Assembly (NCBI GenBank): GCA_963969345.1
Contig: OZ017767.1
Coordinates: 2,818,739-2,882,738 of the forward strand
Direction: 5' to 3'
DNA length: 64,000 nucleotides
From: Turbatrix aceti
Lineage: Eukaryota > Nematoda > Chromadorea > Rhabditida > Panagrolaimidae
How positions within the stretch are numbered: the stretch's first letter is position 1; every line of letters starts with the position of its first letter. Below are positions 22,124 to 32,093 of the stretch, one piece after another. The position numbers and the translations under genes were made by a program. The notes below the pieces were generated by a model. That model had not been told where the DNA came from and made no database searches. It saw nothing but the letters and a program-made list of their open reading frames with translations.

Positions 22124-22684
22124 ATGTCTAAGGCCACCAAGAAGCGTTTCGTGACCAAGCGCATGGAAATGGACTTTGTGTCTCCGGACGAGGGCCAGCT
22201 GATTGCAAAGGTCCTCTCATCCCGGGGCAACAACCTCCACGAGGTGATCGACGAGACCGGTGCCACGTACCTCGCGAGCATGCCTACCAAGTTCCGTCGC
22301 ACGGTCTACGTCCGACGAGGGCATTTTGTCGTCGTCGAGGGCATCGAGGAAGGCGATAAGGTCAAAGCCGAGATCGTCAACGTCCTCGACACGGAATCCT
22401 GCCTGTCCATAGACGAGCAAGGAAAATGGCCTGCGGCTTTTGCCGAGGATCTCGCAAAGGTGAAACGGTCGTCCAAGCGGGTTCAGCCGATTGGGACGTC
22501 CGCGATTGACGCTGATATGCTGCCGCCCAGCGAGAGCGAAGAGGAAACCGACGACGAAGAAGAAGACGGAGAAGATGAAGAAGAAGCGGACGACAACTCG
22601 GAAGCAGACAACGATGACGACGAGTCCGAAAACGACGTCGCGGCTGATGTCTACAATCCGAACCGACGAGTTGTCATTGGTTAA
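22124..22684 (+). CDS. EIF1AD: EIF1A domain-containing protein (EIF1AD/haponin-like)
   Basis: A single uninterrupted coding exon of 186 residues, similar in length to vertebrate EIF1AD (about 165). The N-terminal half is an S1/OB-fold domain of the eIF1A type, with the family landmarks Gly-Asn-Asn-Leu-His-Glu-Val (residues about 34-40), Ser-Met-Pro-Thr-Lys-(Phe)-Arg (about 51-57), Arg-Gly-His-Phe-Val and Ile-Glu-Glu-Gly-Asp-Lys-Val-Lys-Ala-Glu-Ile. The tail (about residues 130-175) is a long Glu/Asp run, then a short Asn-Pro-Asn-Arg-Arg end, as in the family. In vertebrates the protein is nuclear and linked to stress response and to late small-subunit maturation. The start is the first ATG after the splice acceptor, in a good context (CACCATG). 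Confidence 0.93.
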   Translation: MSKATKKRFVTKRMEMDFVSPDEGQLIAKVLSSRGNNLHEVIDETGATYLASMPTKFRRTVYVRRGHFVVVEGIEEGDKVKAEIVNVLDTESCLSIDEQGKWPAAFAEDLAKVKRSSKRVQPIGTSAIDADMLPPSESEEETDDEEEDGEDEEEADDNSEADNDDDESENDVAADVYNPNRRVVIG

Positions 22685-25118
22685 AACAGACGACTGTTTT
22701 TTTTTTACTTTTTTGATATCGAATGTGGCTTATTTTTTTCTGTTTTTATAAAATTACAGTTTTTTTTACTTTTTTTTGACAGAAATAATGACAAGTTTGA
22801 AACTTGGACTGTATCTGAAATTTTTTGATTTTTCCGATCTGAAAATCAAGAGTTGTATAGTGAGTATTGTTCCGCTGAATTAAAAAAATACCGTTACCAT
22901 TTTTTTTGTTTTCTGTTGTTTTGTTTGCATTTTTCCATGAATTATGCATAGGGTTTCCTACTTTGGCGCTGATCTGATTTATCATAGTGTAAGCTCCTTT
23001 GCTCTTTTTTTGTTCTCTGAATCGACGAATTCTGTTATTTTGGTTGCGCCGGCGCACTTTTCTCGAACCTGAATTGTATTTTTTTTGAAAACGACGAAGA
23101 TAGAAAAAATTACGGTTAGTCCCAAAATGTCCGAAACGAATTAGAAAATCTCGACAGGAGAAGTAACAAAAAAGCGTGTGCTATTTTTTATAATATTACT
23201 TTTTGAACAAAGAAGTACCGTATTTTCTTGTTGTATCGTAAGTCTGCGAAATCTCGACACGATTTCTCAAAAGTAACATTTTTTTCTTCATATTTATTAC
23301 TTTTTTGACTGTTATTTTGTCGCCTTGACTAAAATGCAGTAATTTTTGTGATGTTTATTGCATCACCGTGACCGTAACCGATATCAAAACACTGCGTGTG
23401 TCCCATAAAACAATTTTAAAAGGTTTTTTTGTTCTCCTAGTTCAATTTTTATTTGATCTGTCGAAGAATTTCTTGATCGGTCAATTTTTGATTATCACCT
23501 GCAGCTGGGCAATTTATCATGGATTATGACGGGCTTGGGAGCAAAGGTTGTCGCCGACGGTACCGAAAGTGCGCGATAAGGGGCAGTTTCACGGTTTATT
23601 GCTGTCACGTCAGGTCCGAGTCGGAAGATGATGGTTGCCTTACTACTGCTTGGTAGCACGTAAAATACGACATCCAGAGTTGCTTCTTCTGATAAGAGGA
23701 CATTCAGAGTGGTGATCTTTGTTTTGTTTTTTTCCCCGAAGTCTGCTGCTGTTTTCGATTATTCTGTATTTTTGCAAAAGTTATTTTCGTGGTTTACGCG
23801 CTACAAAAGTAGGTGTCTACATTAATTCTAGTTTATTTTCATCGACTTTTTTGGGGAATCAATGATTGAACGCGTCCACGGTGGCTGAAAGATGCTAGAA
23901 CGTGGAGCACTACGCTTTTTGTTGCGCTGCGGTGCACACGTCGATGATGCGCGTGATACGATAGCTGGGGGCATTCTGAACTCGCTTTGAACGAATGCGT
24001 CATCGTGCTTGCTCTCTTGCTTTGTCTGTTCACGCATTCGCGTTCGCGTTCGTTGTTCACGAGATAAAAGACAGTGAACAAACGATTTGGGGGTGTTTGG
24101 TTTCAGGGGTTTAGGATTTCCTCTGTGGATGACTGTGGATAAAGGGGGACATGTCTGATCACCCCAAATTCAACTTATGGTGGAGGGCGGACCATCAGGG
24201 GTTTGGGATTGTCTTTTGATGCGTAGGAGACCATTGAATATAAAGCAGGGGTGCTGGATAGATTGGCTCTGTTTAGTTTGGATTTTTTGGGTTCCTATGG
24301 CTTGGAGCATGCCCCCAAGGCACAAATAACATCTTAGTCATTCATTCATGCGTCACAGATTTTTTCATGAATGCTAAAATGTTGGAAAATCGCTTCATAA
24401 CAATTTTCTGAGGTTTCAGATGTTTTTTGCCGCCTCATTTTCCAAATTCTGCGCCAATTCTTTTTTTTACTAATTCGATGACCCAATGGCGCTGTAAAAC
24501 GTAATTGACGGTAATTAACTTCCCCCTTTCAATTAATTTCAATGTTCAATTTATGTGCTCTGCTGGCGGTTGCCGCAGGCTTTTTTCTCTTTCGTTACGA
24601 TTTTCGGTCGCTGGTCGAGAGTGAATATGTACAACAGGTTGTTGAATTGTTGAATGGGATTTATTTTTGATGTCAGGCCTGTTCCGACGGACGTGGGAGC
24701 GGCGACGACTGTAACGACGATGAAATTTTTTTTTGGCCGCTGGCTGGCTGGCCTGGGGTGATGGATGTTGTGTTAAGAGCTTAGCTGTTCTGTTCTCTTC
24801 GATGGGGTGATGGGGAGATTGGTTGTCGTCGTCAATGTTGTAGGGGGGGGGGAGCAGCGTATTTATGATGAAGAAACTTGAAAAATGTTGCAAAAATTGC
24901 GTTTTTTTTTTGAAAAAAAAATATTTTACGGTGTTGCGATGGCTGCGCTATTGCGAGCGCTTTCTCTGCTCTGCCCGCGCGAGTTGACCTAGCTAGCAGG
25001 CGCCGGTGGTTCCCAGACCCCGGAGAGCGCCGGGCTCATGGTCAAGCGCGGCGCGGTCCCCCTGCTGCGCGGCAGCAGCTCCAGAAAACCCCTGCTTGTC
25101 TACCTCTTCTCCGCCCCT
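22685..25118. other. Long non-coding interval
   Basis: About 2.4 kb with no supportable gene. The first 200 bases are the EIF1AD 3' region. At 23.1-23.3 kb there are AAGTAACAAAA and AGTAACATTT words of a family also seen at 27, 29 and 33 kb. A C-run of nine (24846-24854 as G on plus) and a GC-rich patch at 24940-25090 stand out. Open frames there show no domain. Confidence 0.45.
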
Positions 25119-25141
25119 GACCTGCTTTACTTAAGCAGGTC
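25119..25141. repeat. Short perfect hairpin
   Basis: Arms GACCTGCTT and AAGCAGGTC with a five-base loop. It sits 16 bases before a larger hairpin. Confidence 0.7.
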
Positions 25142-25157
25142 CACTTTAGTTCTTTAT

Positions 25158-25229
25158 GTTCAGTTGAATCATCATCGACCAAAAGAACAGCCTGCCTTGG
25201 TCGTGGGGTCGATGATGATTCAACTGAAC
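25158..25229. repeat. Perfect 23-bp inverted repeat, hairpin RNA candidate
   Basis: Arms 25158-25180 and 25207-25229 are exact reverse complements over 23 bases, with a 26-base loop between them; within the loop, CCAA/TTGG offers an alternative register. The size fits a microRNA-type precursor or the terminal inverted repeats of a very small element. Transcription and processing cannot be judged from sequence. No target-site duplication is obvious. Confidence 0.5.
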
Positions 25230-25983
25230 CGTAGTGTCCCCACACTTATTAGGAATTCTAATATATTTGACGTGGCGCTCCAATAAATTCGCAAATAGCG
25301 TGTTTCTGGCAAAAAAAATGTCCACGTGAAAAAAAAATTGTGCACACAAAGCAAAGCTTGCACTATTTGTATTTACCTTTTCGTGACTGGACTGAAAAAA
25401 ATGCGAATTGATTTTTTTTATTTTTGAAAAATGAATTTTTTGTTTGCATGAAAATTGTAAATAAATTGCGTGTCTGGGATGTCAGGGCCGTCCGCGGTCG
25501 ACTCGGCGTCGCGCGCCTGCGTGTGTCTTGTTGCTTGCTGCTCACGTTGCGCACGAGACTGACGCCGGCTTTCTTTTATTTTTCTCGCTGTCTTTTCACG
25601 TCTTTTCTGCCGTAATTATGTAGAAAGAGAATTTTTTCCCAAACGTGATGTTTTGTGGCTCTTGCCCGAAGGCATGTTGTTTTTAAATACGTTTATCGAT
25701 TGGATAAAGTCAACTTTGTTGACGGACTGCGCGTGTTTGTTTCGTGGGCTGCAGATGATGATTGAACAGTCGTCAGCAGTCAGGCCGAGTTAATCGGGAG
25801 TGGTTATTTATCTGTTATACAAAAATAAGCATTTTAGACCAAGTTTTTTTTGATTCCCGCTTCGTTCGTTCTGTCCGCCTTCTTTTCGCTCGGTTGTGGG
25901 CGACTGTTGATTGATTGATTCAATTACGCACTCTCCTGTGCTTCGCCCGGTACACCACTCAAAACACTGCCACGCGTGTCGTC
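25230..25983. other. Upstream region of CHP1
   Basis: A/T-rich to about 25460, then a GC-richer patch and the 5' leader of CHP1. No convincing TATA box near the start. Short open frames have no recognisable content. Confidence 0.4.
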
Positions 25984-26828
25984 ATGGGAAATATCCAGGC
26001 ATCGGTCATGCTCCAGAAGGAAGAAATCACGGAAATCGCTGAGGAAACTGGATGCAAGTTTTTTACATCCTTTTCATATTTTTTGGAGTCACGTGGAAAT
26101 TTTTTTGTGGTTGATCACTGATTTTATTACCATTTTTACGTCGACCAAAAATTTGTGGTTGCGTTTAGTTACTTTTTTTTATTACTTTGGGGGGAAAAAT
26201 TGTTTTTTTTTATTGGGATTTTTATTATTTGTTTTTTTCAGTCAGCAAAAACCAAATCGTACGTCTGTACAGCCGATTCTTGTCACTGGACAAGCAGGGA
26301 CGTGGCTACCTGGATCGCGACGACCTTCTGAGAATCCCCGAACTCGCCATCAATCCGCTCGGCGACCGGATCGTCGATGCCTTCTTCTCCGGCGAATGCG
26401 CTGGCCAGAATCGCATGAATTTCCGCCAATTCATCAGGGTCCTCGCTCACTTCCGGCCCATCAACAAGCGCAAGACCAACGTCGTCAACAACCGGGAAGC
26501 CAAGCTTCGATGTGAGTTTTTTGAAGAAAAAAAATAATATACATAATTTGAATATAAAATTCAATTGGTGGTAAAAAATTGATTTTCAGTCGCGTTTTCA
26601 ATGTATGATCTCACGGGCAACGGCTACATCGGACCCGATGAATTCAAGTGCATCCTCAACATGATGGTAGGCTCCAACATCACCCACGAACAGCTAGAAC
26701 ACATCTCGGAGCGAACAATCGCCGAAGCCGACTCGGATCACGATGGAAAGATTTCATTCGCCGAATTTTGCAAGGCAATGGAAAGGACCGACATTGACCA
26801 GAAAATGTCCATCAGATTTCTCAACTGA
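25984..26828 (+). CDS. CHP1: Calcineurin B homologous protein (CHP1-type EF-hand protein)
   Basis: Three exons, 25984-26053, 26242-26511 and 26590-26828; 192 residues against 195 in human CHP1. It begins Met-Gly-Asn, so Gly2 is a probable N-myristoylation site. Family landmarks follow: Leu-Tyr-Ser-Arg-Phe-x-Ser-Leu-Asp-Lys, Ile-Pro-Glu-Leu-Ala-Ile-Asn-Pro-Leu-Gly-Asp-Arg-Ile, Leu-Ala-His-Phe-Arg-Pro-Ile and the C-terminal Gln-Lys-Met-Ser-Ile-Arg-Phe-Leu. EF-hands 3 (Asp-Leu-Thr-Gly-Asn-Gly...) and 4 (Asp-Ser-Asp-His-Asp-Gly-Lys-Ile-Ser) have usable calcium ligands; 1 and 2 are degenerate, as in the family. CHPs bind and activate Na+/H+ exchangers of the NHE1 type at membranes and inhibit calcineurin. 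Intron 1 starts GCAAGT, not GT: only this GC-AG junction restores the conserved Gly-Phe-Ser-Lys context. Confidence 0.93.
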
Positions 26829-27580
26829 TGCAACGACGATTCCTGACATCCAAAAAAATATTCGATTTAAAAATAGAATCCTCACGACCATCCTCGATTC
26901 CTATTTCACTCCTCTCCTCCCTAGAACGTGCGACACGTTATGCAACAACTGTACTTGTAACTATGCCATTCCCCCACCCGTCCAACCTCCCCCCTTGTTT
27001 TCATTTGTTCTTTCCGACAAATTCACTGATCGCTTTGTCGTACAAAAAAGAAAAGTAAAAGGCGGGATTACTTTCGAAAATGTAGCAAAGCGAAAACATC
27101 ACAAAATATGACAAAAATTAGAAAGTTTCTTTGAACGAAAAGTACTAAAACATGAGCAAGAAAGTGTTATTTCCAAAAAACGGCGCCTAAGCAGAACCCA
27201 AAAGTTTACAAAGTAAGTACGAAAGTTAACACAACGGACAGAAAAACCGTCCACATAACAGTATTGTCAAAAAAATTTCAACTTTTTTTCTCATGAACGC
27301 AACGCGCGGCGTCAACTACAGAATCCGATTTTTTTAAATCGATGTTTTGCGGATTTAGAGGTTTTTGGAGGGGGAAGAATTCTGGCTTAGAACATTTGAA
27401 GTTGTAAAAAAGCCTTATCGGCGGTCCGAAATCCTGTCGTGGACTGCCTCTTAAGATTCATAATTTAGTTTGCCAGTGAGACAAGATGCATGCTCAATTT
27501 ATCGAATTCTTGTAACAAATACGTTATTTAAAAACCGCGATTCTCAATGCACCAGCAGAGAAATTCACATTCAAAATTCC
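26829..27580. other. CHP1 3' region and repeat-bearing spacer
   Basis: After the CHP1 stop the DNA is A-rich. At 27050-27240 it contains AAAAGTA/AAGTAACA-type words seen again at 29.4-29.7 and 33.0 kb. From about 27470 it belongs to the duplicated unit that carries the secreted inhibitor gene. No gene is supported. Confidence 0.4.
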
Positions 27581-27901
27581 TTATTCTGGAATCATTTGCC
27601 CCAGGAGATAATCGGTAAATTGGTTTTCCCCTTCTTCCCATGTTGTATCTCCTCTTTCGAATCGGGCGTTATGTTCGGCAATTTCTTCCATTGTTTCAAA
27701 AAAAGCTTTTTTGTGGGCTTCATCGATAGCAGGGTCGGGGTAGCTTTTTTCTAGAACAAAAAAAAATAGAATGCAAGGTATCATAGAATTTTAGTACTCA
27801 CCATACTCTTTCTTGTAGTTTTCCCAAGTCTCATCTTCTTCCTGTGTGTATCCAGCTGCAATGACAACTGTAGCGAGAAGAATCAGGATGCAGAGTTTCA
27901 T
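27581..27901 (-). CDS. Secreted I29 (cathepsin propeptide-like) inhibitor, copy A
   Basis: Two exons, 27901-27802 and 27750-27581, phase 1, 51-bp intron (GTGAGT...TTCTAG); 89 residues. Residues 1-16 are a signal peptide. The rest is a stand-alone inhibitor_I29 domain: Trp-Glu-Asn-Tyr-Lys-Lys-Glu-Tyr, then a helix with Glu-x3-Lys-x3-Phe-x2-x-x2-Glu-Ile-x2-His-Asn (ERFNIN-like), Phe-Glu-Arg-Gly-Asp-Thr-Thr, and Gly-Glu-Asn-Gln-Phe-Thr-Asp. Such free propeptide-like proteins (for example CTLA-2, Drosophila crammer, BCPI) inhibit papain-family cysteine proteases of the cathepsin L type. No protease domain follows, so it is not a truncated cathepsin gene in this window. It probably acts in the secretory or lysosomal pathway. 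A TATA box lies about 42 bases upstream of the ATG. Confidence 0.85.
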
Positions 27902-27942
27902 GTTGAAAAGTGTTTATACATAGTGAACTGAGATGAAGACTA

Positions 27943-27948
27943 TTTATA
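27943..27948 (-). promoter_or_regulatory. TATA box of inhibitor copy A
   Basis: TATAAATAG on the minus strand, 42 bases before the ATG, followed by a TCAGTTCACT start-site-like word. Copy B has the same arrangement (TATAAA at 29147-29142). Confidence 0.65.
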
Positions 27949-27960
27949 TGATTGTTTCTC

Positions 27961-28718
27961 CTGCTAACAAAAGTGTTTTAGCGTTGATGGAATAATAAAA
28001 AATCGCAACAGTCTTTTGTGTTCCGTGAATATTACGCTGCATTCGTATTTTCTAATAGATAGAAACGGCTTTTTGTCAAAAATTAAAAAAAACATTTTCT
28101 CAGAAAGTATGGACTCCATAGCCTGTGTAACTGACAATTGCGTAGGCAAACCGTCATCCGGAGTGCAATGAAATTAATCATGGCTTCGATGTCGGGGGCG
28201 TCGCAATTTGCGGTGAGTAGTCAACTTGATTGGTTGTTATTTTTTTACACAGGATGAAGGAACATCGTGAAAAACAGCTTCAAGGAATTCTTATATTTAT
28301 TTATCCGTTGCAAGCTGGCACAGATGTTTACAACAGGTGATCGGCGGCTGGTTCTTATCATAACTATTATGCTATAATCATGGATATGCGTATCGTTGAG
28401 CCCAGCTGTGACTGATCCTCGTTGGACGAGCACTTGTTTTATAAATTCTTCGTTTTTCGTCATATTTTCTTTCGCATTGAACCAATTGGTCCGATTCATA
28501 ATTTTAGCTCTTGGTGATCTACCAAATATCATTATTTTTCTGTGTTTTTAAAACAAACATCAGTTTACCTGTTTTTACCTGATCGCAAGCATACTCAATT
28601 TATCGAATTCGTACAATGATTACAAATATCAAAAAATGCGATTCGAAGAAGGAGAAAAGTTCACCTTCAACGTGTAAACGAATTGCTTTTAGTCGTCGCA
28701 GTTATAGGTAAGACGGCC
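27961..28718. other. Spacer between the inhibitor genes
   Basis: A/T-rich. A minus-strand open frame (28245-28532, 95 codons) has no recognisable domain and no supporting splice or promoter signals. From about 28585 it is the duplicated 3' flank. Confidence 0.35.
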
Positions 28719-29104
28719 CTAAGCCACAGGGGGCCGGTGCCAGCCTAAGCCCCCGGAGCTGGCCCCCGCTTTTTGACATGCCTGATAGGTATCACACAAA
28801 CTGTCCCATTGTTCAGGAAGATAATCGGAAAATTGATTCTCGACGCGATCATGTTTCCCGAAGTGTTTGTTAAGATAGTCTTCCGTCTTCATTTTTTTAA
28901 AATAAACGTCTTTATGGGCCTTATCAACAGCAGGATCGGGGTAATTTTTTCCTAGAACAAAAAAAATAAGAATGCAAGGATCATAAATTTTTGTATGTAC
29001 TCACCGTACTTCTTCTTGTAGTCTGCCCAACTCTGCTCTTCTTTCTTTGTGTATCCAGCTGCAATGACAACTGTAGCGAGAAGAATCAGGATGCAGAGTT
29101 TCAT
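28719..29104 (-). CDS. Secreted I29-like protein, diverged copy B
   Basis: Two exons, 29104-29005 and 28951-28719, phase 1; 110 residues. The first 19 residues (signal peptide included) are identical to copy A, and Trp-x-x-Tyr-Lys-Lys-x-Tyr-Gly-Lys-x-Tyr-Pro-Asp-Pro is kept. In exon 2 the ERFNIN-like helix is degraded and shortened, but Glu-Asn-Gln-Phe-Ser-Asp-Tyr-Leu remains. After that the frame runs on about 30 residues through a GC-rich hairpin (28729-28767) and includes two new Cys. Compared with copy A the inhibitory helix is weakened, so it may no longer inhibit, may bind another protease, or may be decaying. The open frame and intact splice sites argue that it is still expressed. Confidence 0.7.
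28729..28767. repeat. GC-rich foldback at the end of inhibitor copy B
   Basis: GGGGGCC (28729-28735) pairs with GGCCCCC (28761-28767), with partial pairing inside. The composition is quite unlike the surrounding A/T-rich DNA and the segment is absent from copy A, so it looks inserted. Confidence 0.55.
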
Positions 29105-29918
29105 GTTGAAAAGTGTTTATAGTGAACTGGCATGGAGACTATTTATATGATTGTTACTCCTGCTAAGTTGGCAGTGCTAACAATAGCTTTGGATCGTCGC
29201 TTGAATAATAGAGTATTATTACATTTGGTTCACCTCTGTTCATTTTTTTCTTAGAATCGGAATTACAATCGTGCACGCAAACAATTTTTTGTATTTGTTG
29301 TAAAATCACCACGCATTTTATTTAATATTCATTAAAAAATTCGTTCTTGTTGACGGTGCGGAAAACTTTTTAGTCATTGTCACTGGAATTGGCGTTTTAC
29401 AACAGTCAGTTCAAAGTTTTTTGTTGGTGAATTCAAAGTTTTTACGAATGATCAAAAAAATGTTGGCTTGCGCAGTCGACGGTTTTGTTGCTAACAAAGT
29501 TGGGGCAAAAAATGTTATGCAAGAAAAACGGGGACAAAAATTACTGATACAAAAAGTAACAAAATGTGGACGAAAACGGTATTATTCCGGAAAAAAAGCG
29601 CCAGAAAGATAACAAAATGTGCAACAAAGTCGATACTCTGCATAAAAGTAACAAAATAGTGACAAAAAATGTTACTCACAAAAATCAGCGCCAGAAGGAT
29701 AACATAATATGTAAGACCAAAAAGCAGAATTTTTTTTACGTAAGACCAAAAAAATTCTGCTGTTTTGTGTTATTTCCAACATTTGAAATTGCGTTTCAAA
29801 CGTTTTATTGCCATGTCAATCAATAAGTGTACAACCAAGTGAGATAACTGAAAAACCCTCTTCTGGGCATAACAATGACTAAATACGCAAAGTTAGGTAA
29901 GAAATACGGTTTTGTGAA
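29105..29918. other. Spacer with AGTAACAAAA-type repeats
   Basis: The stretch 29440-29720 holds several copies of GTAACAAAAT and TGTTACTC words. The piece around 29648 (GTAACAAAATAG...TGTTACTCA) matches one in the kinase intron near 33012. No gene is supported. Confidence 0.5.
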
Positions 29919-31841
29919 TCATCGAAGTCGCTGATTGAAGGAGGTCATTCCGGAGAGCCCGATGTTGAGTTTGGATTTGGTCTGGAGCAGTTTGAGGACC
30001 TTTTCGTCCTTCTTGAAGATGTCGTAGATGGCGAGGGACTCGTTGTCAGCGATGACGCCGATGTACTGCCCGCAGGGAGACTTGGTCATCGAGAGGACCC
30101 GGCAGTCAGAGGGAATCTCGTGGACGGGAGCAAACGTCTCCGCCGACTGCTTGTACTTCCAGACCTTGAGGCCCTTGTACGGGTGTCCATGAGACGTGAC
30201 CATCTCCTTGTAGTGCTTGTCGAAGGCGAGTGCGGACACCTGATTGCCGGTTTCAAAGCTGGACATGAGTTCGCCGGTTGAGAGGTCCCAGAATTTGACC
30301 GTGCCGTCGTTGGTTCCGCCGCCCGTGGCAATGACAGGCCCGTCCATGAAGGGCACCTCGGCCATCGCCTTCACGGTTGACAGGTGCTCTTCGAAGCAGT
30401 AGGTGAAGTCGTTGTCCGGCGAGGACATGTGCTGGGCGTTGTAGACGCAGACGTTGGCATCTGCGCCGCCGCTCACGAGGAACTTGTCGTACATGAAGTT
30501 CAGGCCGCAGACCTCGCTGTTGTGGTTCTTTTTCTCGCTGGAAAAATTATTTTCCGTGAAAAAATTATTTTTTTTATCTTCAAAAATACAAAAAAAAATT
30601 TCAAAAAAAGTAACAAAAAAATCTATTTACAAAAATTGCAAATTTTTGTAAAATGCAAAAAAAATATTGTTGATAAAAATGAAAAAAAATATATCTGAAA
30701 ATGACAAAAAAAATTATATTCAAATTTTTTTTCAGATCAAAAAAAACTAATTTTGTTAAAAATGCAAAAACATTAGACAAAAAATATTTATTTTAAAAAA
30801 ACCTAATTTTTTAAAAGCAGGTTTTTTTGGAAGAAAGACTCACGCAACGAAAGACCGATTCTGCCGAACGTCGTGAATCTGGATCGTGCCGCTTCGGTCA
30901 CCGAAGGCCAGAAGCCCGGTGGAGTTCCAGGCAAGCGCAGCAACGCGCGATCGCTCTCCGATCTGGTAGCTGCGAACTTTGACCTGCTTGACGACGTTGT
31001 AGATCTGGACTCGGTCGTTGGACAACCCGCAGGCGAGAAAGTGTCCGTCCTGAGAAAAGCGGATGCCCGTGATCTGACTCATGTCCTGGGGCTGACGGTT
31101 GGTGTTGACGTTGAACAGAAGACTCGCCTTCGCCTCCGAAGCATCGAAAATGTAGCATTCATCGTTGAGTGCCAGAGCAATCCGGTTGTTGGATGACCAA
31201 TCCGCGAGATTCAGGTCTGAAAAAAGTTGGGTGCTCAAAAAATAAAAAAAAAACGAGAGGCTTACAGAAATCGCTCTCCAAATTCGGCAAATCGAGAATC
31301 TCGAGCGGGGCTTTGGAATACACGCGTTTGTTCCGGACAGCCGAGGACGAGGGCGCCATCGCCGTGTACAGAACATTGGTCACCCGTTGGCCAGGAACGC
31401 GAGGAGCGCCGTTTCGACGAAACACGAGCATCTGAGTGTCGTCGACGAGGTCAGCAGCCGACTTGACACGCGACATCGTGGGTCTCACTGATTTCAGTGG
31501 ACTGCAGGGAGCCGACGACGACGTATTCAACGGATTCACGTTCTCCTCGTCTGATTTCTGAAAAAAACAGAATAATTAAACAAAATTCATAAAAAATCCC
31601 CCAAAAAATCACTCACGTTAGTGATCGTGTGTCTAACGTATTCGAAATGATTCGGATCGTGTTGGGCAATAAATCGATCCCCTTCGATGAGACCACGGAA
31701 GTCGCCGTACCGAGAAGGCGTGAGATTTAGCCGCGAAAAGTGTTCGTGGAGTTCGCCGGCACGCCTCGGTGTCTTGGTCATATTTGGCGTCTTAGAGTTA
31801 CTCGGGGCCTTACTCGTCTTGTTGGGAGTCTTCGATTCCAT
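29919..31841 (-). CDS. CDC20: Cdc20/Fizzy-family APC/C activator, divergent
   Basis: Four exons, 31841-31617, 31557-31266, 31216-30844 and 30537-29919; 502 residues; all junctions keep frame and restore family motifs (for example Asp-Phe-Tyr-Leu-Asn-Leu-Ala-Asp-Trp-Ser). The N-terminal ~200 residues are Ser/Thr/Lys-rich and hold Gly-Asp-Arg-Phe-Ile (54-58). The rest is a seven-bladed WD40 propeller with Glu-Val-Cys-Gly-Leu, Val-Lys-Ala-Met-Ala, Ala-Thr-Gly-Gly-Gly-Thr and Trp-Lys-Tyr landmarks. These proteins bring substrates to the anaphase-promoting complex. Resemblance in blade 1 and the Val-Leu-Tyr linker favours Cdc20 over Cdh1/Fzr. Oddities: the C-box Asp-Arg-Phe-Ile-Pro-x-Arg is Asp-Arg-Phe-Ile-Ala-Gln-His, the C-terminal Ile-Arg tail is Leu-Arg, and several WD tryptophans are Phe or Tyr. 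It may be a specialised paralogue. Confidence 0.85.
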
Positions 31842-32093
31842 TTGGCAACTTCGATGTTACGGGTCTGCAAAAAAATTGTCGATAAACAATCGATCAAAAA
31901 CGCGACAGCCAGACAAACGAGGATGCCAGACAAAACAACGACATAAAAATAATAATGTCGCGCGCAAAAAAGCGAGGCACAATTTTTGAAGGAGTTTGAA
32001 AGTGCGCGTTGAAATTTTCGTGCTGAGAGTTTCAAACCAGAGGAAAAAGCAATTCATAAATTCGGCAATTTTTTTATTTGTTTTTTTACGACA
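31842..32093. other. Short intergenic gap between kinase and Cdc20-like genes
   Basis: 252 bases separate the kinase stop from the Cdc20-like start, both on the minus strand. A poly(A) signal AATAAA (minus strand, 32078-32073) lies 16 bases after the kinase stop. No TATA box is clear. Confidence 0.6.

Larger units (their letters stand above)
27470..29160. repeat. Tandem duplication carrying the two inhibitor genes
   Basis: Unit A (about 27470-27955) and unit B (about 28585-29165) share promoter, signal-peptide exon, intron borders and downstream flank: ATGCTCAATTTATCGAATTC at 27489 resembles ATACTCAATTTATCGAATTC near 28590. First exons are almost identical; second exons have diverged strongly. 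The 0.6 kb between the units is not duplicated. Confidence 0.8.

Noticed and set aside
27581..29104. Truncated cathepsin protease genes
   Set aside because: The reading frames end in proper stops right after the propeptide-like domain, each has its own promoter, and no papain-type catalytic sequence lies nearby; stand-alone inhibitors fit better.
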